A stretch of DNA of 64,000 bases from Antennarius striatus (taxonomy: Eukaryota > Chordata > Actinopteri > Lophiiformes > Antennariidae), in NCBI RefSeq assembly GCF_040054535.1, contig NC_090795.1:6237501-6301500 (forward strand). Reading direction: 5' to 3'. The notes beneath the pieces are model-generated. The model was not told where the DNA came from. It worked only from the letters and a program-made list of their open reading frames with translations, and made no database searches. How positions within the stretch are numbered: position 1 is the first letter of the stretch; every line of letters starts with the position of its first letter. A program made the position numbers and the translations under genes. This document shows, in pieces, positions 11,306 through 21,369 of the stretch.

Positions 11306-12223
11306 ATGGATATGATACCTACTGTTTGTGTTTGTTGTACTTTCTTATTCTATCAAAGTATGACCATAGATAGTGATGCTGATGTTAATGTCATTCTTGT
11401 TCCTCTCAGGCTTGATGTGCTTCTTGTCATTCACGTACTCTCTCAGTCTGGGAACGGATTTTTCGTTTATTGGAAACATTTTGTGGTAATGCTTAAAATC
11501 AATCTGGAAAAAAGGCAGTTTGGTCAATACTACATTGGAATGCTGACAATTTGATCTTCTGCCCTTCAAACTTTGACCAGACTGCATAGAAAATTCCTTT
11601 CTTGGATGTTTCAGACCAATGTCAGGACTGGACTTTCTATTTGGTTGAAACTACTTAGGTGACAATGTGGCACTGAGGCAACCCCTTTCGGCGCCAGAAT
11701 TATTTGGCTCCTCTACTGAAAGACTTAATAAGAACCAAATTAACAAAATGGTAGACAAATGTGAGCAGTCATTGGTCCATCTGGAAATGCTGGATATACA
11801 GTATACTTGTGTTAGAAGTCAGAGGACAAGAGATGACAACTACAAAGTAATTGTGTTTTAATCAGCTGACTAAACACCGCAGATAAATTCCAGTGGTTTC
11901 CACAGAAAGTGAAGAGAACATCAGTTCACCTCATGTGAGCGTGATTTGTCTACTGCCCTTAAAAATATGAAAGTCACAGGGATTTTAGTTGATTTAAAGT
12001 TGAAACCATCTGAAAGCTCTTCACTTCAAAAAAAATCAAGACTATGTAAAATATGCACAGACTGAATCAAATAAGACATTCAGAGACATAAACCTCCACC
12101 AGGCTGTGACGCTTTCTCTATTATGACGTTCCACATCAAAGCAATTGTGCCACAATAGTTTGATCCTTATATTATGACTCTTGAAATCCAATTACTAAAT
12201 ATTTGTACCATTATTAGTTTGAT

Positions 12224-12360
12224 AATTCATTCATTCATTCATTCATTCATTCATCTTCTCAACCCACTTCTTCTGCAGTCGCGGGGTCGCTGGAGCCTAT
12301 TCCAGCAGACTTGATGCGTGAGGCAGGGTACAAACCTGACATGACGCCAGTGCACTGTGG
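12224..12360 (-). mobile_element. L2-type LINE 3' tail with (CATT)n
   Basis: The plus strand shows a CATT array, then CGCGGGGTCGCTGGAGCCTA and a GGCAGGGTACAAACCTG block. This is the reverse complement of the teleost L2-like 3' end. It stops at CCAGTGCACTGTGG and runs into a trinucleotide array. Confidence 0.7.
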
Positions 12361-12499
12361 TAGTAATAACAACAACAATATTACTATTACTACTGCTACT
12401 ACTACTACTAATAATAACAACATCCCGCAATTTATCCTGACGTACTTTCAGGGTAGGTCAGGATAATAATAATACTAATAATACTAATAATACTAATAA

Positions 12500-12570
<71 letters not shown>

Positions 12571-12580
12571 TAAAATAATA
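12361..12580. repeat. (AAT)n/(ACT)n trinucleotide arrays
   Basis: Two arrays (12361-12420 and 12464-12580) of AAT, AAC and ACT triplets are separated by about 40 bp of unique sequence. They abut the L2-type tail. Confidence 0.9.
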
Positions 12581-12629
12581 ATAAGCTTGTTTATAGGATT
12601 TGTCAACTTTGAAGATACATCAACTGACC

Positions 12630-12896
12630 ACAGCCATGAGACAAGGTGTGCACCGGATGAGATGCCAGCTTGTCCTAGGGCCGTACATCAGAGACAACCA
12701 ATCACTCATACTGACACCTACGTACAATTTTGAAGTGACCAATTCACCTAAGTTGCATGTTTTTTGGAGGTGGAAAAGAAGCCGGAGAACCTATGTAGAC
12801 AAAAGGACAACATGCGAACTCTGCACAGAATGCAATCAAAACAGTAACCTTATTGCTGTGAGGCAACATGGCTACCCATTGTGCCACCATGCTGCC
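12630..12896 (-). mobile_element. second L2-type LINE 3' fragment
   Basis: Features are ACAACCAATCACTC, TTTTGGAGGTGGAAAAGAAG, CCGGAGAACC, ACATGCGAACTCTGCACAGA and TGTGCCACCATGCTGCC. All match the reverse complement of the L2-like 3' region of fish. Its first part (GGTGTGCACCGG...TTGTCCTAGGGCC) covers the same consensus segment as the end of the fragment at 12224-12360, so these are two insertions and not one element split by a microsatellite. Confidence 0.7.
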
Positions 12897-13654
12897 AGTT
12901 TTTATTCATTTTTTTACATTTTAATTAAAACAATTTTAGGGACAGGCTTTTAAGTAGCTAGGATAAAAGAAACAGTTTTCTGGGTCCAGGTTGCTGGCAG
13001 CTGTGAGTGGAGGTGGCCCCCACTCACAGGTCCCTGAGGGTACACCTGGATGATAAAATATCCTAGACTGGAAACACAGTGGTAATCTGAGAATGGCCAG
13101 AGCTGGCTGTACTTCCTGCAATGACTACGGTCTCTTAACATCAGCCACAAGCCGCTGTCTTTGTTTGATCAGTCTCTTGTCCCCAGTGTACTCTTCTACA
13201 TTTTGTTGTGCAGAGGAAAGTGAAAGTCAAAGACAGATTAAGAGGTCTGTCAAGGTTGTGGGGATGGAGGTGAACTCGGTGATGACGATGGCTAAAGGAC
13301 GTTCTCTGAACAAGCGGCTGTGAATCTCCAGCTACACTCCAGCTACCTCTTATTCAGGACACTCGACGGAAGAGGAGCATTTTGAAGTTCAGACTGCTGT
13401 CACTGAGATGCTACACAAACAGACTCAGGAAGTCTTTCACCCTGACAGTCATTGGGGTCCCTAACTTTCCTTGACGTGTTACGCCACTAGACTTTATAGA
13501 TGTTTCCGTTTCCAACCTGTATCTAATGTACAGGTAATGTCTCTGACTGTCCAACTAATTGAGCAATATTGATGACATTTTCCAATTTGTACTTCTTTGC
13601 AAATGCATTATACAACACTGTACAAAATGTGCTACTAGATACTCCAATTTTATT

Positions 13655-13690
13655 TGGGATTAATAAAGTATCTCTAATTTGATTTGATTT
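13655..13690 (+). mobile_element. non-LTR retrotransposon 3'-end relic
   Basis: TTGGGATTAATAAAGTATCT followed by TAATTTGATTTGATTT is a typical 3' end of a teleost non-LTR element or its SINE partner. The GGGATTAATAAAGT motif recurs, on the minus strand, in the tRNA-SINE tail near 41770. Confidence 0.5.
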
Positions 13691-14735
13691 AATTGAACAT
13701 AGTCCATAAATTTTATGAAGAGGACTGGTGATAAAGGGAAGCATTAATACCAAAAAAAGGCGCATTTTATATTAGGTTACAGATGTGGAACAAATGTACG
13801 TATAACTTAGTTTCAAAGTGTGGGGAAAGATGTTTCTGTATTTATGGGCATTGGACTGTACCCTATTCCAAACACAGGTCTTAAGTCTACAGAGACATCT
13901 TAAAAATCAGGAAAAATTACCACAGAAGCAGTGTTAAAGAAACAAATTTAGCAAGTATTTATACAAAAATTACACAGATGTGACACAAACTATTTTTAGC
14001 TATAAGTATTTTATGTCTTAGGGTTAGAGAAATATCCAATTTCAGTCCTGTGTATGTGTACGTATGTAGCACAACCAACGATAAAGCTTACTTTGACTTG
14101 ACTTTGACTAACAATAAAAATATCACTTGGGAAAAACCAGCAGAAAACAAAACAACAACTCCTTGTTCACATAAAAAAAACCCAAAAAAACCCCCAAAGG
14201 GTTGTTTTAATTATTTGCCCATAGGAAAGTGCAAATAAGTACAACTTTGGTTTTATACACATTTACATAAGTCAGACGGCTGCCCCCTAGTGTCCAGATG
14301 TATGTATTGCGCCGAGCAATGTTGAATTTATTTTCTTTCACTGCTTCCCAACAGTGCACATATTTTTTCAGAATAACCATAGTTATATAATATAATATAA
14401 AGATGTCGAAAATATAGATTTGAAAAACAATTAAAAGTAAAAAACTTGAAAAAGGATTGTTTTACTTGCTTATTTAATGTAAAAAATGCCAGAAATTCCA
14501 TACATCATCCATTATGTTTGTGCTATAAAAATGAGATATATGCATCTTCTAGAATAAAAACCTTTTTTGCAATCATATGCAGTTATGCATATCATATGTC
14601 GGTAAGTATAGCCAAGGAGCCTTTTCATATGTCGTTCATCATTTACAAAAGTTATCTATAGGAGAATTTGTGCGTGAGCCAAACTCATCACATATGGTCT
14701 CGATGCTGTTGACTACACGTGAATGTTCTTTTTCT

Positions 14736-14761
14736 TTTCCCACCATGATAAGATGTACAAA
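14736..14761 (+). promoter_or_regulatory. conserved upstream element of elastase copy 2
   Basis: The same TTTCCCACC plus TGATAAGATGTACAAACTC block as in the other two units, 328 bp before the ATG. An E-box (CACGTG, 14716-14721) lies 14 bp before it, an arrangement similar to PTF1 sites. Function is inferred. Confidence 0.4.
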
Positions 14762-15022
14762 CTCTAAATTTGTATTCATATCTGCATTTATTACATACAA
14801 TTACAATATGTATGTAACAGTAACCATATAAAGATGGATGAATTTTGATGGATACCTGGTTCTTGATTACCTGCATTTATTTAGATTTGTTTTTCCATTC
14901 TTCAGTATAACATGAAATGTTGCATATTGAATGTGAAATTCCACATGGATAGCTGACGTTGGCAGTTAAACATTTTTTTGCCTAATAGACGACTTTTTGA
15001 AGGTCTTCCAGTCTCAAGTGGG

Positions 15023-15031
15023 TATATATAT
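15023..15031 (+). promoter_or_regulatory. TATA box of elastase copy 2
   Basis: TATATATAT starts 41 nt before the ATG, identical in sequence and spacing to copy 1. The promoter looks intact although the coding frame is broken. Confidence 0.7.
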
Positions 15032-15063
15032 GTAGAACTGCCACTGTTCTTCAGTGTTTCAAC

Positions 15064-16811
15064 ATGATCTGGTTTGTGGCTTTCCTGTCCTGCATTGGTG
15101 AGTTTAACTTACATTTAAAGTTGGACTTTTTAAAGTGCATTACAGACATTCTTCGATGATGAAACTGATGTCACGACGGCTCACTTTTCATGTTTGTGTG
15201 AAAGGGCTGATTTGTGCTGGAACACCCTTAAACTATGGTGTGCACAATGAGAGGGTCATAGGAGGCTACGATGCTGCACCAGGCGTCTGGACGTGGCAGG
15301 TAAAAATGAATACAGTATAATGATATAGCAATATAAAAAAAATCATAAAAACCACATAATGAAATTTATATGATTTAAAGTTTATTTAGAGTGTGAAGTA
15401 ACACTGAACCTTCTGCTTACTTGGTTTCTCTCTCAGATTTCTCTCCAGCAGAATTTATACGATGATGGGTTTTTCTACCACATCTGTGGAGGAAGTCTCA
15501 TCGATGCTTTCCACGTCTTGACAGCAGCTCATTGCATCAAGTTGGTTTTTACTTCACTCCTCATTTCCATATACACCCAGCTGTTGTGGTTATGGACATG
15601 TAACATGAAATTATTGATCAAGAGGTCTCTGATGAGACATCAAAGTGAATTAATGTCTTCATGATCACTGATTGTAAGTACAGTATACTTTTGTGTCCTA
15701 TCTTCCTGTCAGTGCTGATGCTGACAGGTATCGTGTGGTGGCGGGAGACTACAACCTGTATGAATATGAGGGCAGCGAGCAGTTCATTGGTGTCAAGAGC
15801 ATTCACATCCATCCTGACTGGAATGGTGACCTCAGACTTGGGTAAAGAAACAGCAAGTTTGAACCCTTTTTGATCAATTTCGTCATTAATTTAAAAGGCA
15901 AGCTATTCATAAAAACAGTTTTATATTTTTTATTTAACAAATCCTGTTTTTTTCTTATTAGAAATGATATTGCCGTCATGACACTGTCTGTACCCGTTTA
16001 TGACAATGGCTTTGTGAGCATTGGAAACATTCCTAACTATGATGACGCCTTGTCTCATGGTTTCCCCTGTTACATCACTGGCTGGGGACGGATGGACGGT
16101 GGGATGACACTCATATGTTATAGGTCATATGTACACATTTACTGTATTTAAGAATGCTGAATAAAAAAATCCTGCACTCCTTCTTCACTCACTCTTTCAC
16201 AGACAATGGAGGTGTTCCTGCTATTCTTCAGGAAGCCATCATCCCAGTGGTGGAACACTCAGTCTGCTCCCAGTCTGACTGGTGGGGCAGCATCGCTCTG
16301 GAAAACATGGTGTGTGCTGGAGGGGATGGAGTCGTATCGGGCTGCCAGGTACAGCAAACACATGTGTGCACTTGTCTAATGCAAGCAGTTTTTTTCCTGA
16401 ATAAATCTAGTTTGAATTTTATTTGTTGCTGAGGTAGCAACTCTCCAACATCAGAAGTCCAGTTTGATCCATTTAGAATATTTTATCACCAGTTCCTACA
16501 GTATTTTTTGCACATTTTTTACTTCAAAATCTTCAAAATGGATCTCCTTTTGTGTCCCAGGGTGATTCTTGAGGACCCTTGAACTGTTTCAGTCATGGAT
16601 CCTGGTGGATCCACGGTGTGGTCAGCTACGGCCCATCAGGCAGTTGCAACCAACTGACTAAGCCCACTGTCTTCACCAGAGTCTCTACCTTCCATGACTG
16701 GATCTTTTCGGTAAGCTTCGTTTCATCTCCACAATGTGAGTCTGATCATTTCACCATATTTGTTTCAGTTGGTTGACATTTATTTATTTGTATATTTTTC
16801 AGATTGAATAA
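15064..16811 (+). pseudogene. elastase-like serine protease copy 2, nonsense-disrupted
   Basis: The exons are 15064-15097, 15205-15299, 15437-15540, 15713-15841, 15962-16098, 16203-16348, 16561-16710 and 16803-16811, each the same length as in copies 1 and 3. Frame and splice sites are kept throughout. At 16570-16572 a TGA replaces the GGA glycine codon directly after the catalytic serine (GGT GAT TCT TGA). The product would end at 218 of 267 aa. It would lose the S1-pocket wall, the partner of the 191-220 disulfide and the C-terminal helix, so an active protease is not expected. The stop lies 138 nt before the last exon junction, so nonsense-mediated decay is likely. No other lesion is visible, which fits a recent loss, a null allele or a sequencing error. 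Without the stop it would encode a close paralogue of copy 1. Confidence 0.85.
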
Positions 16812-16858
16812 ACTGTTTGGGAAAGTGTTTCGTGCAAACTGTCAAGGAAAACCAGTGA

Positions 16859-16864
16859 AATAAA
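16859..16864 (+). terminator. polyadenylation signal of elastase copy 2
   Basis: AATAAA lies 48 nt after the normal stop position, in the block shared by all three copies. Confidence 0.75.
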
Positions 16865-18990
16865 ATGGATATGAACCTGTCGTTTGTGCTTGCTGTAGTT
16901 CCTGATTCTGCCAAAGGGTATTTCTCTTCATTCTCATACTCTCTCAGTCTGGGAAATGTTTCTGTTTATTGGACATTTTTTAGGGTAATGCTTACATTCA
17001 TTCTGAAAAAGGGGTGGCGATAACTCAGTCCACTAAGTCTTGGGCTTTTCAATCCGAGTAAGAACTGGACTTTCATTTTTAAAACTACTTAGGTGACAAT
17101 GTGACATGGAAGCAACTGCTTTCAATGTTAGGATTATTTTGCTCCTCTAATGAAAAACTTAACAAGAACCATATTTTCTAAATGGTAGCCAAATGTGAGC
17201 AGTCACTGGTCCATCTGGTAATTCTGGCAATATGCTTGTGGTTGAAGTCAGAGGAGGACAGATGACGTCTTACAAAGTAATTGTCTTTTAATCAGCTGAC
17301 TAAACACTGCAGATCATTTCCAGTGTTTTCCACATAAAAACAAAAAGCACATCACCTCATCTCATGTGAGCGTGATCTGTCCACTGCACTTACAAATATA
17401 AAAGCCACAGTGATTTTAATTGGCTCAAAGTTGAAACCATCTGAATAATCTTCTCTTCAGAAGTCAAGACTACGTAAAATATGAACAGCCTGGATCAAAT
17501 TAGACATTCAGAGACATGAACCTCCACCAGGCCATGACGCTGTCTCTATTACATCATTCCACATACAAGGAATTGTGCCACAATAGTTTTTCCTCATGTT
17601 ATGACTTCTCTCTCATGAATTCCTTCCCCGAGAAAATTTGCGTCATCATTAATTTGATCCTTATTCTAGAATGCCAACATTTTTTAAAAAACTTATTATC
17701 CAGATTTGGTTCACTTTGATAAGAAATGAAATTATATTCCAAAAGCATTTCTGTTATTACTAATAAAAGACTGCAAATGATTTGGGAGTGAATAAAGTCC
17801 TGAATTCCTGCAACGTCATCCTCTTTGCATGAGTTATCGTGAGTAAAGATTGTATTTGAGTCATGAACGTTACCTGTAGAGTTAATTTTCTTTCTGAGTT
17901 CATGTACTTGGTCTTTTCACCCACTTTAATGAGAAATGTGAGACCAGATAACATATAGTAATGAATTAAAGTTTTGCATTCTTAATGCATCATTAACCAG
18001 CTTTGTCATTTTATCTGTTTCAGCATATTTTGAAAGAAAAGATAACCTACATAGATAGTAAACTCTCTTGCATCAACACCAAAGAAAGTATGCATTTTAT
18101 ATTAGGTTATAGTCTGATGAAGTAAGACCTGAAATAAATTTATAAATTAGTTTCAAAGTCTGGAAAAAGATATTGCAGGAAAATGGACTTTGCACTAATC
18201 CAAACAGCTATTTTATGTGTATAAACAAATTTTAAACATCTAGATAAAATGCCAAATACGCAGTGCTGGAGAAGCAAACTTTGCATAAATTTACATAAAA
18301 ATAACTTCTTGGGCTACTCTTGAAGAAAATGTATTGGGAAAAATAAATGTTCCTCAGAAAAACTACCTGTCACATTGAAATTCTACATAAATAGAGACAT
18401 GACATTACATTTTTTTGCAGAAAAAATACTTGTTTACACAAATATCTCACTGCTCACAGGAAAGTGAAAATAACTACAACTTTAGTTTTATTACTTTTAT
18501 CTTGTTTTTAGTTTAAATTTTCATGAGTCAGACGGCTGCCTCCTAGTGTTCAGATGTAGATATTGCACCAAGCAGCTATTCCAAAATGAGTTAAAATAAA
18601 TTTCTTTCAGCACTTCCCAACACTGCACATAAGTCCTCAATATATTTTCAGAAAAAATTATGCAAATATTCATAGTAATACTGATTTTGAAAAATAGAGA
18701 TGTAAAATAGAGATGCTGCAAATAAATAGATTTAAAACAATCAAAGAATGACACTAAAAAGAAACTGTTTTAGTCGCTTATTTGATGCTATAAAATACCA
18801 GATATTTCATCACTTTTGTACTGTAAAAATAACATATATTCATCATCTTCTGATATTTAAAGCTGTTTTTCTTTATATGCAGTTGACTAAATTCTTCCAT
18901 AACTGGTTGTGGCACATTTTCTTTTCACATGTCGTTCATCATTTACAACTCTTATCTTTAGGAGACTTTGTGTTTGAGCAACACTCTTCA
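16865..18990. other. spacer between elastase copies 2 and 3
   Basis: No gene is visible. The stretch is duplicon 3' flank of copy 2 followed, from about 17820, by the 5' flank of unit 3. It is AT-rich and lacks the retroelement insertions that lengthen the first spacer. Confidence 0.6.
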
Positions 18991-19035
18991 CGTGTGTTAG
19001 GATTGGCTTTGACTACATGTGAATGTTCTTGTTCT

Positions 19036-19061
19036 TTTCCCACCATGATAAGATGTACAAA
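19036..19061 (+). promoter_or_regulatory. conserved upstream element of elastase copy 3
   Basis: The third instance of TTTCCCACC plus TGATAAGATGTACAAACTC, 316 bp before the ATG. A CATGTG E-box lies about 14 bp upstream. Function is inferred from conservation across units and similarity to PTF1 and GATA sites. Confidence 0.4.
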
Positions 19062-19310
19062 CTCTTAATTCATATGTTTCCTAAATTAATTAAATACAGT
19101 ACAGTTAAAATATATATGTATGTAACAGTAACCATATAATTATAGATGGATTTTTATAGATGAATGGTTCCTAAAGTGTTTTTTTCCATTCTTTAGTACA
19201 ACATGACATGTTGCATTTTGGATGTGGAATTAAGATAGCTGGTGTTGGCAAGTAAACCTTTTCTTTTGTTTGATAAGCCACTTTCTGACAATTTTCCAGT
19301 CTAAAGTGGG

Positions 19311-19318
19311 TATAAATA
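19311..19318 (+). promoter_or_regulatory. TATA box of elastase copy 3
   Basis: TATAAATA starts 41 nt before the ATG. The spacing matches copies 1 and 2, although the box itself differs (TATAAATA against TATATATA). Confidence 0.75.
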
Positions 19319-19351
19319 TTTAGAACTGCCCCTGTACCACAGCATTCCAAC

Positions 19352-21316
19352 ATGATTTGGTTTGTGGTTTTCCTCTCCTGCATTGGTGAGTGTAATTTAC
19401 AAGTAACTTGACACTTTTTAAGTGCTTTACAAACATTCTTCAATCATGAAACTGATGTCATGACTGTTCTCACTGTTCATGTTTGCACCAAAGGGCAGAT
19501 TTGTGCTGAAACACCCTTAAACTATGGTGTGCACAATGACAGGGTCATAGGAGGCAACGATGCTGCACCAGGGGTATGGACTTGGCAGGTAAAAAAAAAA
19601 AAAAAACTTTCATAAAATATAATATAATGACATTTATATGATTTAAATTGTATTCAGTATCTGAAATAACGTTCAACCCTCTTTCTCCCTCAGGTTTCTC
19701 TCCAGCAGAATTTTTATGATGATGGTTATTTCTACCACATCTGTGGAGGAAGTCTCATTGATGCTTACCACATCATGACCGCGGCTCATTGTATCGAGTT
19801 GGGTTTCATTTAGCTTCTCATTCATTCCCACCAATATACACCCAGCATTTGTGATAATGGACATGTAACACAAATTAATTTATGAATTTAAGAGGTCTCT
19901 GAAGGAGATGTGAAAGCAAATGCACTAACTAGTTGGACACGAACCTTGTTGGTCCTTGTCTGTGTTTATTGACTGATTGCTGGATCATTGATGGTGAGTA
20001 CAGTATGTTTATGTGTCTTATGTTCCTGTTAGTTCGGGTCCTGAAAAGTATCGTGTGGTGGCGGGGGACTACAACGTGTTTGAGTATGAGGGCAATGAGC
20101 AGTTCAGACGTGTCAAAAGCATTCACATCCATCCTTACTGGAATGGTGACCTCAGTCGTGGGTAAAGAAACAGCATGTTGTTTATTTAAAAGAAAAGAAA
20201 TTAAAAAGCACACTCTTATGCTCAATGTTTTTTCTTATTAGAAATGATATTGCCGTCATGACACTGTCCGAACCCGTGTTTGGCAATAGCTTTGTGAGCA
20301 TTGGGAACGTTCCCCACAATGATGATGCGCTGTATAACGGTTTCCCCTGTTACATCACCGGCTGGGGAGTAATGGACGGTGAGATGACACTCATGTGTTT
20401 TAATATGTCTCAGGCACACATTTACGTATGAATGATAATAAAAATACTGATGCACTCCTTCTTTATTCACTCTTTTCATAGACCATGCAAGTGTTCCTGC
20501 CATTCTTCAGGAAGCCATGCTCCCAGTGGTGGAACATTCTGTCTGCTCCCGGCCAGACTGGTGGGGCAGCAATGCTCTCAAAACCATGGTGTGTGCTGGA
20601 GGGGATGGAGTCGTATCGGGCTGCCAGGTACAGCAAACATATGTGTGCACTTGTCTAATGCAAGTAGTTGTTTCCTAAATGTAACCAGTTTGATCTACAA
20701 AAGTAGTAATTCTCCAACATCAGAAATCCAGTTTGATCCATTTAGAGTATCCTATTTCCTGTTCCTACAATTTTTTTTCCATACTTTTATACTGTATTGT
20801 TCTAAAAATTTCTGTAAGGGTTTAAAAAAGAGACAAAATAAGAAATACATTGCATCCCATTGGCCTTTGCATCATCTTCAAAATTGATCTCCTTTTGTGT
20901 CCCAGGGTGATTCTGGAGGACCCTTGAACTGTTTCAGTCATGGATCCTGGTGGATCCACGGTGTGGTTAGCTATGGCCCAGCAGGCAGTTGCAACCAGGC
21001 TACTAAGCCCACTGTCTTCACCAGAGTCTCTGCCTTCCGTGACTGGATCTTTTCAGTAAGCCTCCTTTCACCATCAAAATATGATTCTGTGCTCCACGGT
21101 ACACTGGCATCGGGCCTGAAGTGTCCCCAGCCTCATGCCCCCAGTCGGCTGGGATAGGCTCCAGCAACCCGCGATCCGTGACAGCGGATGTTGGGGGTAT
21201 AAAAAATGAATGAATGAATGAATGAATATGATTCTGATTATTTCACCATATTTCGTCAGTGCAATTTAGTTGACTGATACTTATTTATTTATTTGTTTGT
21301 TTTTCAGGTTGCATAA
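19352..21316 (+). CDS. pancreatic elastase-like serine protease, copy 3
   Basis: Eight exons give 267 aa: 19352-19385, 19494-19588, 19694-19797, 20033-20161, 20242-20378, 20482-20627, 20906-21055 and 21308-21316. It has a signal peptide, activation at NDR|VIGG, His in TAAHC, Asp in NDIA and Ser in GDSGGP, so the zymogen looks functional. S1-pocket positions 189, 216 and 226 are Ser, Gly and Thr, as in copy 1. It is the most diverged copy: DSGPEK replaces NADADR after His57, and FRRVKS and [11 protein letters not shown] differ from copy 1. The exon 3 donor is weak (GTTGGG), while the exon 5 donor is stronger (GTGAGA) than in copies 1 and 2 (GTGGGA). The last intron carries an L2-type tail. The CELA family is clear; the orthologue is not. 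Confidence 0.9.
21090..21228 (+). mobile_element. L2-type LINE 3' tail in the last intron of elastase copy 3
   Basis: CACGGTACACTGGC, GGCTGGGATAGGCTCCAGCA, CCCGCGATCCGTGA and a closing (GAAT)n run are the standard L2-like 3' end of fish, in sense orientation. It is missing from copies 1 and 2, so it inserted after the duplications. Confidence 0.75.
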
Positions 21317-21363
21317 TATGTTTGGGAAAGTGTTCTGTGCAAACAGTCAAGGTAAACCAGTGA

Positions 21364-21369
21364 AATAAA
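21364..21369 (+). terminator. polyadenylation signal of elastase copy 3
   Basis: AATAAA lies 48 nt after the stop codon, at the same offset as in copies 1 and 2. Confidence 0.8.

Larger units (their letters stand above)
8470..12222 (+). repeat. elastase duplicon, unit 1
   Basis: This is the first unit of a direct tandem duplication that carries a whole elastase gene with flanks. Its upstream edge (around 8475-8520, GTCATGAAC...TTAC) is matched around 17830-17875 before copy 3. Its downstream flank (around 11650-12200) is matched around 17080-17660 and 21690-22200. Edges are approximate because the flanks have diverged. Confidence 0.7.
11306..13740. other. spacer between elastase copies 1 and 2
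   Basis: There is no gene. The first about 900 bp is duplicon 3' flank. It is interrupted by an L2-type tail with trinucleotide arrays, then an independent L2-type fragment, then unique sequence. Blocks at 12580-12622 and 12939-12990 resemble 22250-22290 and 23090-23135 downstream of copy 3, so retroelements entered duplicated DNA here. Confidence 0.6.
13740..17800 (+). repeat. elastase duplicon, unit 2
   Basis: This unit holds copy 2 and its flanks. The upstream edge (GCATTTTATATTAGGTTA near 13763) is matched near 18090 before copy 3. A GTCAGACGGCTGCC block near 14271 matches one near 18527. Edges are approximate. Confidence 0.65.
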
